DNA of 64,000 bases from Halorubrum sp. BOL3-1 (lineage in GTDB: Archaea > Halobacteriota > Halobacteria > Halobacteriales > Haloferacaceae), in NCBI RefSeq assembly GCF_004114375.1, contig NZ_CP034692.1, positions 558,001 to 622,000 on the forward strand. The letters are read 5' to 3'. The notes beneath the pieces are model-generated. The model did no database searches. It saw only the letters and a program-made list of their open reading frames with translations, and was not told the DNA's origin. How positions within the stretch are numbered: position 1 is the first letter of the stretch; every line of letters starts with the position of its first letter. Position numbers and translations under genes: made by a program. This document shows, in pieces, positions 25,796-34,266 of this stretch.

Positions 25796-25948
25796 ATGAC
25801 GAGTGACTCGCCGCTCGGTCGCTGTCCGACCTGCGGAACGGCGATCCCGAGCGGTCGGACGCTCGTCGAGTACGAACGCGCGAACGGCGAGCGACGGCGG
25901 TTCGCGGACTGCCCGGAGTGCGGCGGGGTCGTCACGCCCGAGAAATAA
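25796..25948 (+). CDS. Small two-CPxC zinc-ribbon protein
   Basis: A 50-residue protein with two knuckles, LGRCPTCGTAIP and FADCPECGGVV, making a four-cysteine zinc ribbon. It resembles a small haloarchaeal zinc-binding family (DUF7837-like, from memory). Such proteins may bind nucleic acid or a protein partner; the role is unknown. GTTTTTA about 60 bases upstream may serve as promoter or as a terminator of the preceding transcript. An ATG 18 codons upstream is less likely. Confidence 0.72.
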   Translation: MTSDSPLGRCPTCGTAIPSGRTLVEYERANGERRRFADCPECGGVVTPEK

Positions 25949-26038
25949 ACGCGTCTGGGCGGGGTGCCAGCGGCCGCTTGGGCCGGCAGTCCGCGGACTT
26001 GGGGGGAGTGTTTTACCGTTCGACGCCGAGGGGTCGGT

Positions 26039-26776
26039 ATGGACGAGACGCCGTTCGTCGGTCCGACCAGTCAAGCGGTTCCGGCCGTCAGCGCCGAGGA
26101 GATGCGCGCGGTCGACCGCGTCGCCGTCGAGGACGTCGGCCTCGACCTTCCACGGATGATGGAACATGCCGGGCGCGGACTCGCCGAGGCCGTGCTCGAC
26201 CGTCGAGGTAGCGGTCCGGTCGCGGTCCTCGCCGGCAACGGCGGGAACGGCGGCGGCGGACTCGCGTGTGCCCGCCACCTCGCGAACCGGGGTCTTTCCG
26301 TCCGGGTCGTCCTCGACCGAGACCCCGCCGAGGTCGACGGCGTCACCGCGGAACAGCTCCGGATGCTAACGGCGATGAACGTGCCGGTCGAAGCGGTCGG
26401 CGGCGTCGGTTCCGGCTCCGACATCGACGCCTCCCTCGACGGCGTCGTCGTCGACGCGCTGATCGGGTACGGGCTTTCCGGCGCGCCACGCGGTCCCGCC
26501 GCGGAACTGATCGCGGCCGCGGCCGACGCGGCGGGACCCGTCGTCTCGCTCGACGTTCCCTCCGGCGTGGACGCGACGACCGGCGAGGCGCCGGGCGCCG
26601 CGGTCGACCCCGACGTCACCGCGACGCTCGCGCTCCCGAAGACCGGGCTCGCGGCGGTCGGCGGCGACCTCCGGCTCGTCGACCTCTCGATCCCGGCGAC
26701 GGTGTACGGCCGCGTCGGCGTCGAGTACGACGACCCGTTCGGGGACGGGTTCGCGGTCTCGCTGTCGAGGGCGTGA
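26039..26776 (+). CDS. nnrE: NAD(P)H-hydrate epimerase domain protein (YjeF-N)
   Basis: A 245-residue stand-alone YjeF_N protein, expected to interconvert R- and S-forms of hydrated NAD(P)H during metabolite repair. Motifs: EEMRAVDRVAVEDVGLDLPRMMEHAG, the glycine loop GNGGNGGGG, VVDALIGYGLSGAP and SLDVPSGVDATTGE. The usual NNGGDG Asp is replaced by Gly in the loop. There is no fused dehydratase (YjeF-C) domain. It begins shortly after a TTTTACC promoter-like element. Confidence 0.88.
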   Translation: MDETPFVGPTSQAVPAVSAEEMRAVDRVAVEDVGLDLPRMMEHAGRGLAEAVLDRRGSGPVAVLAGNGGNGGGGLACARHLANRGLSVRVVLDRDPAEVDGVTAEQLRMLTAMNVPVEAVGGVGSGSDIDASLDGVVVDALIGYGLSGAPRGPAAELIAAAADAAGPVVSLDVPSGVDATTGEAPGAAVDPDVTATLALPKTGLAAVGGDLRLVDLSIPATVYGRVGVEYDDPFGDGFAVSLSRA

Positions 26777-26814
26777 CGCGGCCGGATGCGGGGAACGGAG
26801 AACCCGGACGCCTC

Positions 26815-26921
26815 GTCACCGCGATGGCCTCGTCGTCCGGGCTCCGGTCGTACGCGTCCCCGAACGTCGGATCGCCGACGCTCGGGACCGCGTCCTTCGG
26901 GAAGGCGTCTCGAACGTTCAG
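26815..26921 (-). pseudogene. N-terminal remnant of a fourth DUF3179 gene
   Basis: Read on the minus strand, about 35 codons give LNVRDAFPKDAVPSVGDP followed by TFGDAYDRSPDDEAIAV, aligning with the start MNVRRVLPRDAIPSVDDPRF of the DUF3179 gene at 39660. The expected ATG is now CTG, and homology stops at nnrE. An IS200/IS605-like end lies 38 bases away, so loss may have involved a transposon. Confidence 0.8.
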
Positions 26922-26958
26922 GGTCGTGACGACGGATCGACCGAAATGACTGATAGCT

Positions 26959-26996
26959 AGCGGAAGCCGCGCTTCAGGGCGGGGAGGAAGTCAACT
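26959..26996. mobile_element. Degenerate IS200/IS605-type right end
   Basis: AGCGGAAGCC, a short GC-rich hairpin around TTCAG, then GGGGAGGAAGTCAA matches the pattern of the right end of haloarchaeal IS200/IS605 elements downstream of tnpB. No transposase or TnpB frame is next to it, so it is a solo remnant. Confidence 0.5.
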
Positions 26997-27045
26997 GATC
27001 GCCTTCGGTCCCGCTCGAGGGACGTCCGGGTCCGTCGACCTCCTC

Positions 27046-27296
27046 ATAGTGATTACTGCGAGCCTCTACCGCCGTGACGATCCGTGTCGGTGATGAGAGC
27101 CGCCGAACCAGCGTCTTTCGATACCGTCGATGAAACTATTCGCAGTAATCCACTCTTCGTTCACTGTATTTTCTGTATTGACCGGTTCTCTTTGCCTGCT
27201 ATTCGAATAGATCGTCGCGCAAGACTCGCGCCCTCTATTCAGCACGCCGTTCGTATCAGATTTAGAGGATTTCAACAGAGCCGCAGTAATCTCTAT
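27046..27296. mobile_element. MITE-like element with 15-bp terminal inverted repeats
   Basis: ATAGTGATTACTGCG at the left end and, inverted, ATAGAGATTACTGCG at the right end (14 of 15 identical). A third CGCAGTAATC lies inside at about 27141. The 251-base body is clearly AT-richer than its surroundings. On the minus strand it is open in one frame from end to end. The right end abuts the stop codon of the aldehyde dehydrogenase gene. Confidence 0.6.
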
Positions 27297-28738
27297 CAGA
27301 GCACGATCGACTTCTTTCGGATCATCTGTTCTATCGCCGCGTGGATGCCCTCGCGGTTGATCCCGGAGGCGTCGTTCCCGCCGAACGGAACGTCGCCCAG
27401 CCCGTGCGAGGGCGCGCCGTTGAGACGGACGCTCCCGGCGTCGACGCGCTCGGCGACCCGCATCGCGCGGTCGTGGTCGGTCGTGAACACCGAGGCGTCG
27501 AGGGCGAGTTCGTCGTCGTTGGCCAACTCGATCGCCTCCGCCTCCGTCTCGAACGTGGTCACGGCGGCCACGGGGCCGAACTGTTCTCGGTGGATGATCT
27601 CGGCGTCCTGCGGGACGTTCGCGAGCAGCGTCGGCTCGTGGAACGCGCCGTCGCGCTCGCCGCCGACGACCAGGTCCGCGCCGTCCTCGACCGCGGCGTC
27701 GACGAGCCCCGCGACCTCCTCGGCGTGGGACTCGTCGATGAGCGGTCCGAAGTTCGTCGACTCGTCGAACAGGTCGCCCGCGACCCACGACCCCATGGTC
27801 GCCGCGAGCTGCTCCACGAGGTCGTCGTGGACCGACTCGTGGGCGATCACGCGAGAGACGGCCGAGCAGCGCTGCCCGCTGAGCTTGAACGAACCGGTCG
27901 CGCAGGCCCCCGCCGCGTCCGAGAGGTCGGCGTCCGGGAAGACGAGCGCGGGCGCGTTCCCACCCAGTTCCATCACGAGGTTGGTGATGCCGGACTCCGA
28001 GGCGACGTGTTTCCCGGCGCCCGAGGACCCCGTCATGGCGATGGTGTCGACGCGGTCGTCCCCCGCCAGCGTGTCGCCGATCTCCCGGCTCCGACCGGGG
28101 ACGAAATTGAACGCACCGTCCGGGAGGTCGGCGGCGGAGACGACGACATCGGTGAGGAGCGCCGCCGTCGCCGGGGTCTTGCTCGACGGTTTGACGACGA
28201 CGGCGTTGCCCGCGGCGAGGGCCGGCGCGACCTGGAGTACGGTCGTCTGGAGCGGGTAGTTGTACGGCGCGACACAGAGAACAGTCCCGATCGGCTCGGG
28301 CCTGACGATCGCGGTCCAGTCCTCGTGGCCCGGGGTCGCTCCCTCGCGGTACTCCCCGTACGTCCGCGCTAAGTCGCGGGCTTCGCCGGCCGCCAACCGG
28401 AATCGACGCGCCGCGTTCGTCGGGGCACCCCGTGCCGAGGAAACGGGCTTCCCCGCCTCGCGAACGATCGAGTCGGTGAACTCGTCCGCCCGGGACTCGA
28501 GTTCGTCGGCGATCGACTCCAGCCACCGGGCTCGTTCGACCGGCGTCGTCTCCCGTAACGCCGACTGCGCGTCGGCCGCGGCGGCGAGGGCGTCCTCGGC
28601 CTGCTCGCTGTCGGCGGCCGCGACGCGAGCGAACTCGCCGCCGTCTGCGAGGTCACGGACTGTGATACTGTCGGCGCCCTCGCGCCACTGGCCGTCGACG
28701 TAGAGCCGCTCGGACCGCAGTGAGTCGGGATTGGTCAT
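27296..28738 (-). CDS. Aldehyde dehydrogenase family protein
   Basis: A 480-residue NAD(P)-dependent aldehyde dehydrogenase, close to the usual length. Catalytic residues are visible: Asn160 (APYNYP), Lys183 (VVKPSSK), Glu257 (MELGGNAP) and nucleophile Cys291 (SGQRCSAVSR). The SGQRC context is seen in GapN-like non-phosphorylating glyceraldehyde-3-phosphate dehydrogenases and lactaldehyde/succinate-semialdehyde dehydrogenases, so the exact substrate is open. The final residues lie at the edge of a MITE-like element, but the conserved C-terminus (NREGIHAAIEQMIRKKSIVL) looks complete. Confidence 0.94.
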   Translation of the reverse strand: MTNPDSLRSERLYVDGQWREGADSITVRDLADGGEFARVAAADSEQAEDALAAAADAQSALRETTPVERARWLESIADELESRADEFTDSIVREAGKPVSSARGAPTNAARRFRLAAGEARDLARTYGEYREGATPGHEDWTAIVRPEPIGTVLCVAPYNYPLQTTVLQVAPALAAGNAVVVKPSSKTPATAALLTDVVVSAADLPDGAFNFVPGRSREIGDTLAGDDRVDTIAMTGSSGAGKHVASESGITNLVMELGGNAPALVFPDADLSDAAGACATGSFKLSGQRCSAVSRVIAHESVHDDLVEQLAATMGSWVAGDLFDESTNFGPLIDESHAEEVAGLVDAAVEDGADLVVGGERDGAFHEPTLLANVPQDAEIIHREQFGPVAAVTTFETEAEAIELANDDELALDASVFTTDHDRAMRVAERVDAGSVRLNGAPSHGLGDVPFGGNDASGINREGIHAAIEQMIRKKSIVL

Positions 28739-29056
28739 CTACCGATTACAGACGCGATATAATAAAGAGTGTTTGGCGGCCGTTCGTCCGACACGCAGCA
28801 TCGGATCGGCGGGCACAACCGGACTTTCCGTGTCATCTGCGAACCGGCTCACAGCCGAGGTGACGTCGACGAGGGTTCGTCACGAGTGGCGTCATCTCGC
28901 GTCTGAAGACTGGAGAATTCTGGTGTTCACGTGTGTAGTTATTTTGCCTATAGATCTGAGTGTTATTTTTTATATTTTATAATACCTTCGCCGGTTGACG
29001 GTACGAATACACAACGAACACAGTATCATACGCTCGGTTCCCGAAGTCGTCGCCGT
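28739..29056. other. AT-rich intergenic promoter region between aldehyde dehydrogenase and halocyanin fusion genes
   Basis: 318 bases without a convincing gene. GATATAATAAAGAG (about 28755-28768) is a TATA candidate for the aldehyde dehydrogenase. A long AT tract, TGTTATTTTTTATATTTTATAA (28961-28982), lies about 80 bases before the halocyanin ATG and is by far the most AT-rich stretch in the window. Confidence 0.6.
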
Positions 29057-31186
29057 ATGACACGGAACATACGCGACACCGACAGACGGAGACTGCTACA
29101 GGTGCTCGGTGCTGGCGCGACGGTCGGCCTGGCCGGCTGCGGGAGCAGCGACGACGGCGATGACGGGACGGACGGGTCGGACGGCGACGACGGGACCGAC
29201 GGGTCGGATGGCGGCGACGGAACGGACGACGCCGACGAGTCGGTGCCGGGCGCGGACGTGCTCGGCGGCCCAGACGATCTTCAGGGGTCGGCGACGGTCG
29301 AGGCGCTGTCGCTCGACGCCGACCGGGGGGCGGGACAGAACGTCTTCTCGCCCGCCGTCGCGTGGGTCGAGGAGGGCGCGACGGTCACGTGGGAGATCGC
29401 GAGCGGGAGCCACTCGGTGACCGCGTACCACCCCGAGACGGACGCGGTGCTGCGGATCCCCGAGGAGGCCGAACCGTTCGACTCCGGAACGGTTTCCGAG
29501 GGGACCTTCGAGCACACCTTCGAGACGCCCGGCGTCTACGACTACTACTGTCGACCGCACCGCGGACTGGGGATGGTCGGACTGGTGGTCGTCGGTGAGG
29601 CGACGGCCGGACCGGGGACCGCGCCGATCGAGGACCTCGACAGCGCCGAGAGCAACGGGCTGGCCGACCTCTTGGAACTGGCCGGGGTCGAGGTCGAGGC
29701 GCCGACGGCGACCTACGGCTGGACCGACGGCACGTGGGACTCGTACTGGTACTCGCTGTACAACATGAGTACGACGATCACGCTGTCGGGCAACGGGGTC
29801 CTTTTCCCTGCCAACGACCAGCAACGGGACCAGTTCGAGCAGCGGTTCCCGGCGATCGTCGAGGCCGCTGATGCCGACCGGCCGCCGGTCATCGAGCCGA
29901 ACCTCAACATGGCGCCGTTCACCGAGGGCGACCCTCACTTCACCGAACAGCCGGTCTTCGACGGCGACAGCGGGCGACCGGACGCCCGGACGCTGACGTG
30001 GGACCGGTCGCGGTCGTCGATGACGGTCAGTCCCTCCTCGCTAGGCTGGACCCATCTCAAGGGGATCACTTGGGCGAAGAACTTCGAGGACCACGCGGAG
30101 ATCCTCCCGCCCGCTCTCGCCCCGCTGTTCCGGGCGATGGTGCTCTCGACGATGGCGCAGGTCGGGACCGTCTTCGGGCTGGTCTCGGAGCAGGGCGGCG
30201 GGAACTTCCGACTGAACGACGAGAACCTCCTGCTCGGCTCCGCGTTCCGGCCGGGCGAGGGGCTGGTCGACGAGACGCCGCGCCCGCGCCATCACTCCGC
30301 GATGTTGTGGTTCCTCTCGAACCTCAACAGCTTCGCACAGGGCGGCTGGTTCGGCTACGAGAATCCCGAGCCGCTGATCCCCGCGGAGAACGTCCAGGCC
30401 CTCACCAACGGGATGGGGAAGACGACGATGAACGCCGTCGACCCCGCCGACGTCGAGAACACGCGGCTGGCCGGCGAGCTGCTCGGCGCGATCGGCTGGT
30501 TCGGGACGCAGACGAACCAAGACCAGCTCCGGAGCGCGGCCGCGGACTACGCCGACGGCCTCGCCGGTCGTATCGAATCGAACCTCGACGGTAACGGCCG
30601 CGTCGACAACGGCGCCGACAACCAGGCCGCGACGCAGGGTATCGTCGGCCAGGGGCTGTTGTGGGCCTCACAGATCGACGGCGTCGACCACGCGGACACG
30701 GCGGACGACGTGCTCGGCTATCTCACCGAGGAGCTGTACGACGACGAGGCCGGTACCTTCGCGTCCGGGTCGGACGACTCGACGTACACCATCACCGCCC
30801 GAGACGCGGGCGACATCACCGGCGGGCTGAACGCCGCCGACGTGCTGCTCGACCGACCGGAGGTCCAGTCGCAGTACGCGTCCTTCTTCAACCAGACGTT
30901 TAATCGCGGTCGGCTCCAGCGAGCCGAACGACCCAACTCCCGGGACGAGAACGCCGAGTTCACGCTTCCGCTGCCTCCGATGGCCGGCGGCGACTTCGGG
31001 CAGGCGGCCGTCTACAACCGGGAGGTCGCGTACGACACCGAGAGTGACGAGTGGTCGGTCACGGACGACACCTTCGACACCGAAATGGCGCTGTACCTCT
31101 CGAATCAGGAGATCTGGATCAGCCAGTGGAGCGGTGAGTTCTACGATGGTCGCGGCGTCCCCGGACAGACCAATACGCCGGAGTGA
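29057..31186 (+). CDS. Halocyanin-domain lipoprotein fused to a large alpha-helical domain
   Basis: A 709-residue predicted lipoprotein. The start MTRNIRDTDRRRLLQVLGAG with VGLAGC at 23-28 gives a Tat-type signal and lipobox. An Asp/Gly-rich linker follows. Residues about 80-185 are a halocyanin (type-1 copper) domain: SGSHSVTAYH, and the ligand loop YYCRPHRGLGM with Cys, His and Met. The remaining 520 residues are a Trp/Asn-rich helical region, perhaps an alpha/alpha-toroid, with GWTHLKGITWAKNFEDHAEI and NQAATQGIVGQGLLWASQ. I do not recognise that domain. The fusion suggests an extracellular electron-transfer partner or a copper-linked enzyme. Confidence 0.85.
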   Translation: MTRNIRDTDRRRLLQVLGAGATVGLAGCGSSDDGDDGTDGSDGDDGTDGSDGGDGTDDADESVPGADVLGGPDDLQGSATVEALSLDADRGAGQNVFSPAVAWVEEGATVTWEIASGSHSVTAYHPETDAVLRIPEEAEPFDSGTVSEGTFEHTFETPGVYDYYCRPHRGLGMVGLVVVGEATAGPGTAPIEDLDSAESNGLADLLELAGVEVEAPTATYGWTDGTWDSYWYSLYNMSTTITLSGNGVLFPANDQQRDQFEQRFPAIVEAADADRPPVIEPNLNMAPFTEGDPHFTEQPVFDGDSGRPDARTLTWDRSRSSMTVSPSSLGWTHLKGITWAKNFEDHAEILPPALAPLFRAMVLSTMAQVGTVFGLVSEQGGGNFRLNDENLLLGSAFRPGEGLVDETPRPRHHSAMLWFLSNLNSFAQGGWFGYENPEPLIPAENVQALTNGMGKTTMNAVDPADVENTRLAGELLGAIGWFGTQTNQDQLRSAAADYADGLAGRIESNLDGNGRVDNGADNQAATQGIVGQGLLWASQIDGVDHADTADDVLGYLTEELYDDEAGTFASGSDDSTYTITARDAGDITGGLNAADVLLDRPEVQSQYASFFNQTFNRGRLQRAERPNSRDENAEFTLPLPPMAGGDFGQAAVYNREVAYDTESDEWSVTDDTFDTEMALYLSNQEIWISQWSGEFYDGRGVPGQTNTPE

Positions 31187-31349
31187 CGTCGAACGGTCGG
31201 GCGTCCGCGACACCGTCCGTCTTTGTTGACCGCGCCGGAGCCGTCGCAAAGCTGGTTCGAAGCGTCCGCAGTCCGCCGAGATTCACGTCGCGCGCGCGAC
31301 ACGATGATTCTCGTCACGTGTAGCGCGACAAGTCACGTCACAGAGGTAC

Positions 31350-31389
31350 GAGGCGGAAGCCCACGACTTCAGTCGTGGGTCACTGACGT
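31350..31389. mobile_element. Solo IS200/IS605-type end with a perfect hairpin
   Basis: AGGCGGAAGCC leads into CCCACGACT-TC-AGTCGTGGG, a perfect 9-bp stem, followed by TCACTGACG. This is the shape of right ends of haloarchaeal IS200/IS605 (IS1341-like) elements. No tnpA or tnpB frame is present in the adjacent 160 bases, so it is a remnant or a non-autonomous copy. Confidence 0.6.
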
Positions 31390-31402
31390 GTAACGCGACC
31401 GT

Positions 31403-32461
31403 TCACTCGTGTAGCCGATCGGTCTGTGATTCGATTATGTCCTCCTGCATCGTATCAATCTTCGCGAAGTGACAGAGCGGGTTACCGGGATAGACGACCG
31501 GATTCTCGAGTACGCCGACCAAGATCCCGGTGAACGGAGCCTCGACGACCGTCGCGTCGGACTTGAACGGGTTCGCGATCCGACAGATCACTTCGTCCTC
31601 GTGAACTAACTCGCCCTGTTCGTAGTACATCTCGACGATTCCGCCGGAATCGGCCCGGAGCCACGTCTTTTCGCTCCAGTCGTCGATAACGGTTCGCCAC
31701 CCCGGCCACCGAACCGTCTCCTGTTGATAGATGCCGTATTCAGCGAAAACGCTCCGGACACCCTTGAGCGCGTGGTCGATTAACTCCCGCTCGAAGCGGT
31801 GTGCTTCACCCATCTCTAAGGTGACCGTTGGAACTCCCCCGTCCGTCGCTTCGCGACGGAGCATTCCCGAGGAGCCTTCGCCGGCCATGATGAGGTTCGT
31901 CCCGAACGCTCGCGCGAGGCGGGCAGCGCCCTCGTCGTCCATGTCTGCACGAACGTGAAACATATTCGTCCGCCCGCGGGTCGACGTGTGGAAATCGAGA
32001 CCCAGATCGCACGGCTCGATGAAATTACGGTAAATCCGGTAGGCGATTCGGTTCGACCCCGTACTGTCCTGTTTCCCCGGGAAGGCGCGATTGAGGTCCC
32101 GCTCGTAGATGGGGAGATACCGTTCTTGGGTGACGAACCCCTGGACGTTCAGAACGGGGAGACAGACGAGCGTCCCACAGACGTCCGAGTGGTCCCACTC
32201 TTGAGAAACTTCGCGAACGACTTCGATACCGTTGAGTTCGTCGCCGTGGATCGCGGCCGAGAGAAACACGGTCGGCCCCGGGCGTGACCCGTTGATGATC
32301 GTGACCGGGATGCGAACCGGATCGCCGAGATACGTTTCGCTTACCGGGTAGCGGAACTCTTCGGTTTCGCCCGGTTCGACGCGACCGCCGTCGAACGTGA
32401 ACGCTTCAGGCTCTCTGTCGGTCATCTTCTCAGAGAGGAAGACTCCGTTTCGGGTAAACAT
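31403..32461 (-). CDS. Succinylglutamate desuccinylase/aspartoacylase family zinc hydrolase
   Basis: A 352-residue M14-like amidohydrolase of the AstE/AspA family. Zinc ligands are HGDE (in AAIHGDELNG) and the His of LGLDFHTS; YERDLNRAFPG carries the substrate-binding Asn-Arg; the catalytic Glu lies in VTLEMGEAHRFE. A beta-barrel C-terminal domain follows (SGGIVEMYYEQGELVHEDE). Members cleave N-acyl amino acids. It is divergent from a RimK/retropepsin gene, a pairing known from ATP-grasp peptide-ligase neighbourhoods, so its substrate may be the product of that ligase. An alternative ATG is at 32425. Confidence 0.9.
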   Translation of the reverse strand: MFTRNGVFLSEKMTDREPEAFTFDGGRVEPGETEEFRYPVSETYLGDPVRIPVTIINGSRPGPTVFLSAAIHGDELNGIEVVREVSQEWDHSDVCGTLVCLPVLNVQGFVTQERYLPIYERDLNRAFPGKQDSTGSNRIAYRIYRNFIEPCDLGLDFHTSTRGRTNMFHVRADMDDEGAARLARAFGTNLIMAGEGSSGMLRREATDGGVPTVTLEMGEAHRFERELIDHALKGVRSVFAEYGIYQQETVRWPGWRTVIDDWSEKTWLRADSGGIVEMYYEQGELVHEDEVICRIANPFKSDATVVEAPFTGILVGVLENPVVYPGNPLCHFAKIDTMQEDIIESQTDRLHE

Positions 32462-32538
32462 ACTGAGAGTGTGTAATCATGTTACACGCTCCCAAAACTC
32501 GTAATAATCGCTCCCCCCGATATCGCAGTAAGCGTCAC
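32462..32538. promoter_or_regulatory. Divergent promoter of the AstE-like and RimK-retropepsin genes
   Basis: CTCGTAATAATCGC in the middle of this 77-base spacer can serve as a TATA region in either direction, close to the usual distance from each start. A short frame beginning with ATG at 32479 joins the RimK frame, but the family-like region starts later. Confidence 0.45.
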
Positions 32539-33924
32539 ATGACCGCCTCCTCAGATTCACCCGGACGAGAGAACACGACTGAATCGGGTCGACCCGTGAG
32601 CGCCGACGAGCCACAGACCGCCAGCGAGACGACGCGCGTCGGCGTCTTGAGCACGCACAACAGCAAGGAGACGAAGGCGATCCTCAACGCCGTTCGGATG
32701 CTGGGACACGAGCCCGTCTGGATCCGGAACGAGAACGTCACGTCGTGGATCGAGGACGGGACGGTCCACCTCTCGCCGCGCGTCGACGTCCTCGTGAATC
32801 GGATGCTGTTCACGAAAAGCGATCACCAGCTCGAAGACCTCCAACTGGCCGCGCTCTACGAGGAGACGACACCCGTCGTCAACTCTCCGCGGGCCGTGAC
32901 GAACACGCTACACAAGTATCGAGCGGGGGCGAAGCTCGCGGCGGCGGGCCTCCCGGTTCCGGACGCCTACTTCGGACGGTCTCCGCGAACCTTCGAGGAG
33001 TGGCCCGAATACCTTTCCGCCAACGCCGCACACAAGCACACCATCGGGACGAACGGACAGCGGATGTCGGTCGTCTCGCCGACGGACCCGATCGGTCCCA
33101 AGATCGACGACGAGCAGTCGTTCGTCCAAGAATTCTTGGAAGACAGTGACAGTCGGCCCTCCGACGTGCGTGTCTATGTAGTGGGTGGAAAAATAGTCGG
33201 TGCGATGCGACGCCACGCCCCCGAGGGGGACTGGCGAACCAACGTCGCCCTCGGCGGTGAAGTCGAGGGAGTCACGAACGAACTCGGTGAGAAACCCCGA
33301 CAGATAGCTAAAGAGGCAACAGCGGTCTTGGGTTTGGACCTGGCCGGCGTCGATCTGATGCCCGTCGACGGTGAGTGGTTCGTCCTCGAGGTCAACGCAA
33401 CGGCGGGGTTCAAGGGCCTGTTTTCGGCGACCGGAGTCTCTGCGGCCCCGCATATCGCTCGCCTGGCCATCGACCGAGTCGGCGGCCGCGTCGCTCGGTC
33501 TCGAGTCGTCGAATTGGAATCGACATTAGCTGATTCGGTGCCGGATTGTAAACCACCGCTCGTACAGGAGGACGGCGACGACGGCACGCTCGGCTACACC
33601 TCCCGAATACGAATCAACGGCCGTGACGGAGCGGGACAGGCAGTCGCGAAGTCCGACACCGGTGCCAAGCGGACCAGTATCGACACGGACCTCGCCGGTC
33701 GAATCGGCGCCGGACCGCTCGTCGGAACGACACAGGTTCGGTCGGGGACGGGAAACGGGACGGAAACCCGCCCGCTGGTCGACGTCGATCTGTGCCTGAA
33801 CGGGCGATGGCGGACCGTCACGGCCAGTATCACCGACCGGACGGAGATGACCTATCCCGTCCTGCTCGGTCGGGACGTCCTCGAAGCCTACACGCTCGAT
33901 ATCAGTAAGACGGTGGAGGAATAG
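32539..33924 (+). CDS. RimK-like ATP-grasp ligase fused to a retropepsin-like (RimB/pfam05618) domain
   Basis: A 461-residue fusion. Residues about 33-335 are an ATP-grasp domain like RimK/LysX: VGVLSTHNSKETKAILNAV, VVNSPRAVTNTLHKYRAGAK, FVQEFLEDSDSRPSDVRVYV, and the Mg-binding GVDLMPVDGEWFVLEVNATAG. Residues about 350-461 match the retropepsin-like family once called ATP-dependent zinc protease: KSDTGAKRTSID as the Asp-Thr-Gly site and MTYPVLLGRDVLE near the end. In bacteria RimK adds glutamates to a target and RimB removes or trims them; having both in one chain suggests a reversible peptide-tagging enzyme. An ATG 20 codons upstream is possible. Confidence 0.9.
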   Translation: MTASSDSPGRENTTESGRPVSADEPQTASETTRVGVLSTHNSKETKAILNAVRMLGHEPVWIRNENVTSWIEDGTVHLSPRVDVLVNRMLFTKSDHQLEDLQLAALYEETTPVVNSPRAVTNTLHKYRAGAKLAAAGLPVPDAYFGRSPRTFEEWPEYLSANAAHKHTIGTNGQRMSVVSPTDPIGPKIDDEQSFVQEFLEDSDSRPSDVRVYVVGGKIVGAMRRHAPEGDWRTNVALGGEVEGVTNELGEKPRQIAKEATAVLGLDLAGVDLMPVDGEWFVLEVNATAGFKGLFSATGVSAAPHIARLAIDRVGGRVARSRVVELESTLADSVPDCKPPLVQEDGDDGTLGYTSRIRINGRDGAGQAVAKSDTGAKRTSIDTDLAGRIGAGPLVGTTQVRSGTGNGTETRPLVDVDLCLNGRWRTVTASITDRTEMTYPVLLGRDVLEAYTLDISKTVEE

Positions 33925-33934
33925 GACACGTGAG

Positions 33935-34216
33935 ATGAGCGTCACGAGACGGGCCGTTCTGGAACAGCTTGCTGCCGCGAGCGACGCAGAGCGGACGGAG
34001 ACGACATCCGTCGAGGCACTGGCAGCGGCGCTCGGGGCCGACGTGTCGACGGTCGAAGCACATCTCGACGGATTGGAGGCCTGTGAACTCGCTCGAAGAG
34101 AGGCTACTGGGTGCGTGCGAGTGACGATTACCGGCGAGCAGCTCCTCGAACTCGACACTGATGAGATGCTGATCGTCGACGCCTCCACACCACAGCAGGA
34201 GTACAGAGAGCGATGA
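33935..34216 (+). CDS. Small winged-helix DNA-binding protein
   Basis: A 93-residue protein with an HTH pattern: TTSVEALAAALGADVSTVEA, then HLDGLEACELARREATGCVR, typical of ArsR/MarR-like winged helices. It begins 11 bases after the RimK fusion and is on the same strand, so it is likely its operon regulator. No cysteine-rich metal site is present (one or two Cys only). Family not more closely identified. Confidence 0.78.
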   Translation: MSVTRRAVLEQLAAASDAERTETTSVEALAAALGADVSTVEAHLDGLEACELARREATGCVRVTITGEQLLELDTDEMLIVDASTPQQEYRER

Positions 34217-34266
34217 TATTTAACTGTACTCCGCGTAATCGGTATCCGAATGGAGATAGATAACTG

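Noticed and set aside
27066-28526. 486-codon antisense frame over the aldehyde dehydrogenase gene
   Set aside because: The part over the dehydrogenase is shadow; only its tail over the MITE-like element is of interest and is listed there.
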